Assembly (NCBI GenBank): GCA_030836365.1
Contig: JAURQB010000039.1
Coordinates: 1 to 11,356, forward strand
Direction of reading: 5' to 3'
Source of the DNA: Bdellovibrionota bacterium
GTDB lineage: Bacteria; Bdellovibrionota; Bacteriovoracia; Bacteriovoracales; Bacteriovoracaceae
Length of the DNA: 11,356 nt
This document shows, piece after piece, positions 5,806 through 11,356 of this stretch. The position numbers were made by a program, and so were the translations under genes. The first letter of the stretch is position 1. Every line of letters starts with the position of its first letter. Below the pieces are notes generated by a model that saw nothing but the letters and a program-made list of their open reading frames with translations, was not told the origin of the DNA and did not search any database.

Positions 5806-6280
5806 AATTTTATATATCGTTTCCCTTATTTTCGCAGATTCTTCTTTTTGTGAGGTGATCACTTCTCCTGGAGAGTGGAAAAGTGAAGCTAGCGAGACGA
5901 TTTATATTCAGTGCGTAGATACTAAAATTAATAAGGAAAAGTTAATGTGCCAAATGAGCGCTTCCGGCCCATTTTATCTGTTAACATGTCCTGAAATTAA
6001 AGATGTTCGCGTTCGACTTGACCAGCTTTCAACATCCTATTTTTGTTATGCGCAGAATGAAGAGTGTAAAGAGCCTGTCGCCTGCGCTATTTTGGAGAAA
6101 GTTGTTTATGATGAAGGCGCTGACTTTTGTCGGCACGGTGAATTAAGTACCGAACGAAAATGTGAGGAAGGTTTTGGCTATCGTTTTGATCAAAAGATTG
6201 TGAAACCTGAAGGAAAAAAAATAGCTGATCAATGCTGTCGAAATAATGAAATATTCTCAAGACCTGGAGTTAGTTTGTAA
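5792..6280 (+). CDS. Secreted cysteine-rich protein of unknown function
   Basis: A 162-residue protein from a GTG start; GGAG at 5783-5786, inside the preceding gene, is 5 nt upstream and there is no ATG alternative near. The N-terminus MKVIKILYIVSLIFA is a signal peptide, with cleavage probably after Ala15 or a few residues later. Eleven Cys are present (20, 41, 53, 66, 85, 92, 98, 113, 124, 148, 149), ten or eleven of them in the mature chain, including a CysCys pair near the C-terminus. That density implies a disulphide-stabilised periplasmic or extracellular domain. No family is recognised. The 14-bp overlap with the upstream Cys-containing lipoprotein gene suggests co-expression and perhaps a joint role. 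The 88-bp gap to the next gene contains a TATATT (6311-6316) but no clear terminator. Confidence 0.7.
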   Translation: MKVIKILYIVSLIFADSSFCEVITSPGEWKSEASETIYIQCVDTKINKEKLMCQMSASGPFYLLTCPEIKDVRVRLDQLSTSYFCYAQNEECKEPVACAILEKVVYDEGADFCRHGELSTERKCEEGFGYRFDQKIVKPEGKKIADQCCRNNEIFSRPGVSL

Positions 6281-6368
6281 GAGGATATTTTCGTTTTAGA
6301 TATTTTAGTTTATATTTATTAGTGCAAAGTTATTGTGATTTTTTTGATGGTTTCAAAGGAGAGAATAG

Positions 6369-7349
6369 ATGACAAATCAACAATCGATTGAAGAGTATTT
6401 TCAACTTGCCCAGAATTCATTAGAAGAAATTGGAAAGGTAATGGTCGGTCAAAAGGACCTCCTTGAAAAACTAATGATAGGGCTTCTTGCTGATGGACAT
6501 ATTCTTGTTGAGGGAGTGCCGGGTCTCGCAAAAACAACGGCAATTAAAACGATGAGTGACGTAATTGATTCAGACTTTTCAAGAATTCAATTTACACCAG
6601 ATCTATTACCAGCGGACTTACTCGGGACACAAATTTATCGTCCAAATACGGGAGAATTTGTCGTTAAAAAAGGGCCTATTTTCTCCAATTTTATTTTGGC
6701 CGATGAAATCAATAGAGCCCCTGCAAAGGTTCAAAGTGCATTACTTGAATCGATGCAAGAAAAACAAGTAAGTATTGGGGAAGAAACATTTCATTTACCC
6801 CCAACTTTTCTTGTCATGGCCACTCAAAACCCGGTTGAGCAAGAAGGAACTTATCCTCTGCCTGAGGCACAAGTTGATCGCTTTATGCTTAAAGTGAATG
6901 TTGATTACAATCAATTTGATGAAGAAATTCAAATGGCCAAAAGGGTGACTTCTGGAGACTTTGAAAAAGTAACAGTGAATAAAATATTAAACCCAGAGAT
7001 GGTGATGAAAATGCGTTCATTGATAAATGATATTTTTATTGATGAAAAAGTTTATCACTATATTGCTGAAATTATTTTTAGTACAAGAAAGCCATCAGAA
7101 TATAACTTGAGTTCACTATCAAATCTTATTGAGTTTGGCGCCTCTCCAAGGGCGACGATAAACTTTATCAAGGCCTCTCGTGCGAGAGCATTTTTGAATG
7201 GAAGAAGTTTCGTGACACCTGAGGATGTTAAAAGTTTAAGTTACGATACATTACGACATCGAATCGCTCTGTCCTATGAAGCTGATGCTCAAGAGATTGG
7301 TGTAGAAGAAGTCATCTCCAAAATTATTTCCACTGTTCGAGTTCCATAG
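6369..7349 (+). CDS. moxR: MoxR-family AAA+ ATPase of the Bat operon
   Basis: A 326-residue MoxR AAA+ ATPase, normal length. Walker A is EGVPGLAKTT (48-57, Lys55), Walker B is FILADEINRAP (108-118, Asp112-Glu113), and sensor 1 lies in MATQNPVEQEGTYPLPEAQVDRF (150-172), a hallmark MoxR stretch. The lid helices follow to the C-terminus, with GASPRATINFIKASRARAFLNGR as the sensor-2 region. MoxR proteins form ring ATPases in the cytoplasm that act as chaperones or metal-insertion helpers for VWA-domain partners, typically encoded beside them. The start has a strong AGGAG (6357-6361) 7 nt upstream. It is the first gene of the run to the window end; the DUF58 gene starts 12 bp after its stop. The operon promoter is not clear, although TATATT at 6311-6316 is a candidate -10. 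Confidence 0.95.
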   Translation: MTNQQSIEEYFQLAQNSLEEIGKVMVGQKDLLEKLMIGLLADGHILVEGVPGLAKTTAIKTMSDVIDSDFSRIQFTPDLLPADLLGTQIYRPNTGEFVVKKGPIFSNFILADEINRAPAKVQSALLESMQEKQVSIGEETFHLPPTFLVMATQNPVEQEGTYPLPEAQVDRFMLKVNVDYNQFDEEIQMAKRVTSGDFEKVTVNKILNPEMVMKMRSLINDIFIDEKVYHYIAEIIFSTRKPSEYNLSSLSNLIEFGASPRATINFIKASRARAFLNGRSFVTPEDVKSLSYDTLRHRIALSYEADAQEIGVEEVISKIISTVRVP

Positions 7350-7361
7350 GGAGACGAGGAT

Positions 7362-8261
7362 ATGTCGGATAATTTAAAAGTCTCTGAAGAGATTTTGGCC
7401 AAAGCTAAATTAATTCAAACGAAAGCGAACTTTTTAGTTAATGACTTATTTTCAGGAGAGTACACATCTGCATTTAGGGGGAGTGGTATTGAATTTGAGG
7501 AAGTCAGAGAGTATTTGGAAGGGGATGATGTCCGAAATATAGACTGGAAAGTTTCGGCGAGAACTCAACATACGTATGTAAAAGTTTACAAAGACGAGAG
7601 AGAGTTAACCTTATTTTTCGTTGTAGATGTCTCCGGCTCTGCTTTGTTTGGCTCAGGGGGGAAGACGAAAGAAGAGGTTATAGCAGAAATTACTGCTTTA
7701 TTAAGTTACGCTGCTCAAAAAAATAATGATAAGGTTGCCCTCGTTATTTTTAGTGATAATGTTGAACACTACATACCACCAGGTAAAGGCCGAGGACATA
7801 TTTGGAAGATTATCAGGGATATTTTAAATTTTATCCCTAAAAGTCGTGGAACAGATATATCGAAAGCAATGGACTTTGTTTCAAAAGTTAGAAAACGTCG
7901 CTCTGTTGTTTTTATGATTAGTGATTTTATTGACAACAACTTTGAGAAGGCTTTCGGCGCAGTATGTTCCAGACACGAAGTTGTGGCCATTCAGGTGATG
8001 GACCAAATGGAAGCGAGCTTTCCAAAGATCGGTCATGTTTTAATGCGAGATCTGGAAGGACATGGTTCTGTACTGATCGATACTAATAATGAGCAGATCA
8101 ATCAAAACATGAATGCTTCCGCCCAAGAGCGAAAAAATCAAATTCAGCAACTTTGCCAAAAGTATAAGGGGTCATACCTAAACATCTCGACAACTGATGA
8201 TTATCTCGACGTGATTGTTCAATTTTTTTTACAACAGCGAAAACGGGAGAAGAGGAGATGA
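7362..8261 (+). CDS. DUF58 / VWA-like protein of the Bat operon
   Basis: A 299-residue cytoplasmic protein without membrane segments. The DUF58 signature is at residues 40-81: GSGIEFEEVREYLEGDDVRN followed by IDWKVSAR and YVKVYKDEREL. It runs into a VWA-like fold whose metal (MIDAS) site looks intact: Asp89-x-Ser91-x-Ser93 in VDVSGSA, Thr164 in RGTDIS, and Asp188 in ISDFID. In MoxR operons DUF58 proteins are the nearest partner of the ATPase; a role as a client or adaptor that recruits substrates is inference from the family. GGGAG (7349-7353) lies 8 nt before the ATG. The stop codon overlaps the next start as ATGA (8258-8261), so translation is coupled. The C-terminus is very basic (QQRKREKRR). 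Confidence 0.92.
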   Translation: MSDNLKVSEEILAKAKLIQTKANFLVNDLFSGEYTSAFRGSGIEFEEVREYLEGDDVRNIDWKVSARTQHTYVKVYKDERELTLFFVVDVSGSALFGSGGKTKEEVIAEITALLSYAAQKNNDKVALVIFSDNVEHYIPPGKGRGHIWKIIRDILNFIPKSRGTDISKAMDFVSKVRKRRSVVFMISDFIDNNFEKAFGAVCSRHEVVAIQVMDQMEASFPKIGHVLMRDLEGHGSVLIDTNNEQINQNMNASAQERKNQIQQLCQKYKGSYLNISTTDDYLDVIVQFFLQQRKREKRR

Positions 8262-8806
8262 AAAAAAAGATAAGCCTTATTCTTTTTACAATTCCTCTCT
8301 TTCAAACGTTGGCAAATGAAGCTGAACTTGTTGATATTAAGCCCATTTATCGGAATTATAATTATCAAATTATAATTCCTCTGGCCGTCTGCACGGTATT
8401 GATATTGATCTATATCACTTATAAATTAATCAAAAAAATTAACAACAATAGAGCTCATATCGAAGTCCCGTGTGACTGGAGCTTACTTATAACTGAGATT
8501 GGCAAAGATGATAATCTCTCTCCTAAACAAGTTGAGAGTGAATTAGTACGTGTAATGAAACTTTTTTTAGATGAAAAATTTAATAAAAATTTCTCATCTA
8601 AATCAGACCGCGAGTTATTACAATCAATTGAAGATGAGCGTGAATTTACGGGCCATCAAAAAAATAAACTTAAAAACTTTATTGATGGATCTACGCACTT
8701 TAGGTTTGCTGATGTGTCCATGCAGGTCGAAATCTCTCGTCAGAGGGTTCAAGCACTAAAAGATATCGTTGGCTTATTTGAGGGGAGAGTAGGAGGTGTC
8801 TCATGA
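8258..8806 (+). CDS. DUF4381-like single-TM protein of the Bat operon
   Basis: A 182-residue protein in the slot between the DUF58 and batA genes, where Bat/MoxR operons commonly carry a small membrane protein (DUF4381-like). Residues 1-19 (MKKKISLILFTIPLFQTLA) are a signal peptide. A short periplasmic segment leads to a transmembrane helix (about 37-56), followed by the basic KLIKKINNNR, so the remaining 120 residues lie in the cytoplasm. That domain is helical and charged, with PKQVESELVRVMKLFLDEKF (84-103) and RELLQSIEDE. The topology would let it connect cytoplasmic MoxR/DUF58 to the periplasmic VWA proteins, which is inference. It overlaps both neighbours by ATGA (8258-8261 and 8803-8806). 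The family assignment rests on position and topology more than on motifs. Confidence 0.75.
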   Translation: MKKKISLILFTIPLFQTLANEAELVDIKPIYRNYNYQIIIPLAVCTVLILIYITYKLIKKINNNRAHIEVPCDWSLLITEIGKDDNLSPKQVESELVRVMKLFLDEKFNKNFSSKSDRELLQSIEDEREFTGHQKNKLKNFIDGSTHFRFADVSMQVEISRQRVQALKDIVGLFEGRVGGVS

Positions 8807-9795
8807 CATTTGCTAACCCTGAATATGGATTATTATTGTTGATTTTTATCTTATTTCATCTTTTTTTTATTAAAAGAAAGGGACATCGATTCTTTTTAGA
8901 CCACAGTGATGTGAACAGTGTACGAGAGTTTGCTGGTGCAAGTGATGGCATTAGAGTGGCTCACTTCATTCGTTATTTAGGAATTATTCTTTTAATTATT
9001 GCTTTAATGAGACCCCAAGAAGGAGAGGAGAGAGAACAAATTCCTGAGAGTGGAATTGATATTGTTCTAGCCGTCGATACTTCAGGTAGTATGAAAGCTC
9101 TTGATTTTGAGCGAAATGGAGATCGTGTTAATCGACTAGAGATTGTTCGAGAAGTACTGAAGAAATTTATTATCAAAAGAAAAGGTGACAGAATGTCGCT
9201 TGTTACTTTTGGTGAAACGGCGTTTACTCTTGCTCCACTGACTAGTGATGTTGATTCACTACTTAGTATTACTAATGAGCTCGAAATAGGGATGGCCGGA
9301 GAAGCAACTGCTATTGGCAGTGCTATGGGAGTTGCCATCAATAGGCTTAAAAATCTAGAGGCAAGATCAAAAATAATTATCCTATTAACAGATGGGCGAA
9401 ATAATGCAGGCAAGGTAGGGCCTATTGAAATGAGTGATATCGCAAAAGAAGTAGGGGCGAAAATATATACAATCGGGATTGGAAAAGTCGGGGGGAAAGC
9501 ACCATTTGAAGTAGACTCATTTTTTGGCAAGCGGGTTGTTTATCAAAATGTAGATTTAGATGTAGAAACTTTGACCGAAATTGCAACTAATACTGGAGGG
9601 GCATTTTTTAATGCAACAAATATGGATGAATTAAATTCCATCTACGCCAAAATAGATGAACTTGAAACAAGAGAAATAGAGATTCATCGATTCACTAACT
9701 ACAAAGATCACTATTTCTATTTTTTACTTTTTGGAATTTTACTTATTGTTGTTGAAACATTTTTTAGAACACTAAAATTAAAATCATTTCCTTAA
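8803..9795 (+). CDS. batA: BatA, VWA-domain membrane protein
   Basis: A 330-residue protein with the standard BatA layout: two N-terminal membrane helices (about 8-23 and 56-70), a VWA domain (about 85-285), and a C-terminal helix (304-321). The MIDAS metal site is complete: Asp92-x-Ser94-x-Ser96 in VDTSGSM, Thr169 in GEATAIG, and Asp197 in LLTDGRNN. The loop between helices 1 and 2 (KRKGHR and following) and the C-terminal KLKS are positively charged, so both should be cytoplasmic, which puts the VWA domain in the periplasm. Bat proteins were named for aerotolerance in Bacteroides; their biochemical role is unsettled, with periplasmic complex formation and envelope stress among the proposals. 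It starts by a 4-bp overlap with the upstream gene and is followed after 10 bp by the BatB gene. Confidence 0.93.
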   Translation: MTFANPEYGLLLLIFILFHLFFIKRKGHRFFLDHSDVNSVREFAGASDGIRVAHFIRYLGIILLIIALMRPQEGEEREQIPESGIDIVLAVDTSGSMKALDFERNGDRVNRLEIVREVLKKFIIKRKGDRMSLVTFGETAFTLAPLTSDVDSLLSITNELEIGMAGEATAIGSAMGVAINRLKNLEARSKIIILLTDGRNNAGKVGPIEMSDIAKEVGAKIYTIGIGKVGGKAPFEVDSFFGKRVVYQNVDLDVETLTEIATNTGGAFFNATNMDELNSIYAKIDELETREIEIHRFTNYKDHYFYFLLFGILLIVVETFFRTLKLKSFP

Positions 9796-9805
9796 GGGAG
9801 GGAAA

Positions 9806-11356
9806 TTGCGATTTTTAAATGAAATAATTTACTTAAATCAAAAAGCTATGTTTTTATTGCTTCTGTTGCCGATTTGGTTTTTTTCATATCTCTATATTAA
9901 GAGTTTTAAAAATACTGTTTTAAAAAAATACTTTTCACACCTAAAGCGTATTTCATTTAATGTGAGAAAATCACTTGGACGAGAGCGTTTATCTGCAGTT
10001 TTCCTTGGCGCGAGCTTTATTTTTCTGGTCATTGCTTCAAGTGGACCTCAATTTGGTAAAAGAGAAGAGCAAGTAGAGCAAAAAGGAGTTGATATTGTTA
10101 TTGCGCTGGATATTTCAAAGAGTATGGATGCCGGCGATATTAAACCTTCACGCTTAAAAAGAGCAAAATTAGAGCTGAGTGAGTTTTTAAAAGAGCTAAA
10201 TGGTGATCGTGTTGGGCTTGTCACTTTTGCCGGTAAAACGGTGAGAAACAGTCCGCTCACAGTAGATTATTATGCTCTCGATATGTTTCTTCAAGAAATT
10301 GATACAAATATGATTCGTTACCAAGGGACTGATTTACGTGGGGCAATTTTTAAAGGGCTAGAAAGTTTTTCAGATGGGAATGCAAAAGGAAGGGCCTTAA
10401 TCGTTATTTCAGATGGCGAGAATCATGAGCAGACACTTGATGGCGCTATTGAAAAAGCCAAAGAGATGAACGTGCGCATTTATGCTATTGGGGCCGGCAG
10501 TAAAGAGGGGGCGCCAATTCCCATAATGGGAAAAGGGTTTAAGCGAAAAGATAATGGTGAGGTTATTGTTTCAAAGTTAATGCCCTCTATGCTTAAGATG
10601 ATGGCGATAAAAAGTGGAGGGGCTTATTACGGCTCCTCTAATCAGGGGTATCAGTTAAAGTCCGTTTATCAAAAAATCAACTCAGATATTGAAAAAGTAG
10701 TAATTTCTCAAACAAAAAATAACAACTTAATTAACCGCTATCAGATCCCTCTTTTAATAGGTTTATTATTTATTCTTATCGAGTATCTTTTAATTCGAAG
10801 AGGTAGAATTATTTTGAGTCTACTTTTGATTCTTCCTTTTAGCGGTCATGCTAGTTGGTTTACTGATAATTTCTCGCAATCTTTTGCAAATGGAGAATTT
10901 GAGCAAAGTGAAAAAATTATTGAACAAAAAGCGATTCAAACGCAAAATTTGAATGATCTTTATAATTTAGGGGCGTCCTACTATAAACAGGGTAAAAACG
11001 AAGAGGCGGTCGAAATATTTAAGCGTGTCAAAAATGGAGTTAAACCTGATCAAAAAATCAGAGGAGCTTTTGGTTTAGGTAATGCATATTTCATGCAATC
11101 CAAATTTAAAGAGGCCATCGGAGAATACGAAAATGTGTTAAATCAAGATCCTAATGATGAAGGCGCTAAAAAAAACTTGGAATTGGCAAAGAAAATGCTG
11201 GAACAACAAGAGCAGCAATCGGATGATGAAAAGCAGCAGCAATCGGATGATGAAAAACAGCAGCAATCGGATGATGAAAAACAGCAGCAATCGGATGATG
11301 AAAAGCAGCAGCAATCGGATGATGAAAAACAGCAGCAATCGGATGATGAAAAGCAG
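9806..11356 (+). CDS. batB: BatB-BatC fusion: VWA plus TPR protein, 3' truncated by window
   Basis: There are 517 codons without a stop to the edge. A TTG at 9806 is taken as start: GGGAGGG (9796-9802) is just upstream, an out-of-frame ATG at 9819 hits a stop at once, and the in-frame ATG at 9848 lies inside helix 1 with no ribosome site. Two helices (15-32, 64-79) flank a very basic loop. A VWA domain follows with an intact MIDAS: Asp102-x-Ser104-x-Ser106, Thr175 in YQGTDL, and Asp203 in ISDGEN. Helix 3 (313-330) is followed by RRGRIILSLLLILPFSGHAS (331-350), which looks like a BatC signal peptide kept inside the chain. TPR-like helices (about 352-378, 384-410, 418-450) resemble BatC. From 470 the chain is a repeat of QQSDDEKQ. 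Charge places the VWA and TPR parts in the periplasm. Usually batB and batC are separate genes. Confidence 0.88.
   Translation, partial: MRFLNEIIYLNQKAMFLLLLLPIWFFSYLYIKSFKNTVLKKYFSHLKRISFNVRKSLGRERLSAVFLGASFIFLVIASSGPQFGKREEQVEQKGVDIVIALDISKSMDAGDIKPSRLKRAKLELSEFLKELNGDRVGLVTFAGKTVRNSPLTVDYYALDMFLQEIDTNMIRYQGTDLRGAIFKGLESFSDGNAKGRALIVISDGENHEQTLDGAIEKAKEMNVRIYAIGAGSKEGAPIPIMGKGFKRKDNGEVIVSKLMPSMLKMMAIKSGGAYYGSSNQGYQLKSVYQKINSDIEKVVISQTKNNNLINRYQIPLLIGLLFILIEYLLIRRGRIILSLLLILPFSGHASWFTDNFSQSFANGEFEQSEKIIEQKAIQTQNLNDLYNLGASYYKQGKNEEAVEIFKRVKNGVKPDQKIRGAFGLGNAYFMQSKFKEAIGEYENVLNQDPNDEGAKKNLELAKKMLEQQEQQSDDEKQQQSDDEKQQQSDDEKQQQSDDEKQQQSDDEKQQQSDDEKQ
11213..11356 (+). repeat. 24-bp in-frame tandem repeat, six units to the edge
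   Basis: Six consecutive 24-bp units of the form CAGCAATCGGATGATGAAAR then ACAG or GCAG, each encoding Q-Q-S-D-D-E-K-Q, fill 11213-11356 exactly and continue past the edge. The only variation is the third base of the Lys codon, which reads AAG, AAA, AAA, AAG, AAA, AAG. Units 3-4 and 5-6 form identical 48-bp pairs, which suggests expansion by more than one unit size. Length changes of whole units keep the reading frame. Confidence 0.95.

Noticed and set aside
8973..9530. Long (185-codon) open frame on the minus strand opposite batA
   Set aside because: It is the antisense of the well-supported VWA domain of BatA, has a Ser/Ile/Leu-rich composition typical of reverse-complement translation and no ribosome site; no motif recognised.
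11138..11338. Minus-strand open frame with repeated FIIRLLL segments
   Set aside because: It is simply the reverse complement of the 24-bp repeat; the hydrophobic repeat is a by-product of the acidic/Gln repeat on the plus strand.

Overview
The window is a gene-dense, AT-rich (visibly well under 45% GC) stretch of bacterial chromosome. The encoded envelope is Gram-negative: lipoproteins, a probable outer-membrane protein and a DUF374-type acyltransferase. There are no tRNA or rRNA genes, no transposase and no CRISPR array. A complete Bat (aerotolerance-type) cluster start, very low GC and many short lipoproteins or secreted proteins of unknown family would fit a low-GC predatory lineage such as Bacteriovoracales (Bdellovibrionota). 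That placement is inference, not something the sequence proves.

Layout. 1-378 (minus): 5' part of an NAD(P)-binding SDR/epimerase-like protein, divergent from 432-1079 (plus), a DUF374 lysophospholipid-acyltransferase-like protein. The 3' end of the acyltransferase gene has been tandemly duplicated (31-bp units), which also duplicates a small hairpin at its stop codon. 1215-2824: a translationally coupled pair, a HAD-superfamily protein and a class I glutamine amidotransferase-like protein, followed by a 66-residue lipoprotein (2871-3071) and a strong Rho-independent terminator. 3228-4238: a stand-alone FabH-type ketosynthase, convergent with an unrecognised exported protein on the minus strand (4251-5255) that has a beta-rich C-terminus. 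5227-6280: two overlapping plus-strand genes for Cys-containing exported proteins of unknown family. The start of the first is unresolved.

6369 to the end is the most coherent system: MoxR AAA+ ATPase, DUF58 protein, a signal-peptide/one-TM protein, BatA (VWA) and a BatB VWA protein continuous with a BatC-like TPR domain. The genes overlap by 4 bp or are separated by about 10 bp, so they are almost certainly one operon. By analogy with MoxR/VWA pairs, MoxR would act as an ATP-driven chaperone on the VWA proteins. Charge distribution around the membrane segments places the BatA and BatB VWA domains and the TPR domain in the periplasm, while MoxR and DUF58 are cytoplasmic. The last gene runs off the window inside a perfect 24-bp tandem repeat encoding Q-Q-S-D-D-E-K-Q; BatD would be expected beyond the edge.

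I found no wholly new system. The points most worth a second look are the BatB-BatC single-chain fusion with its repeat tail, the two linked Cys-rich exported proteins with an odd start region, and the HAD/amidotransferase pair with an altered HAD motif I.
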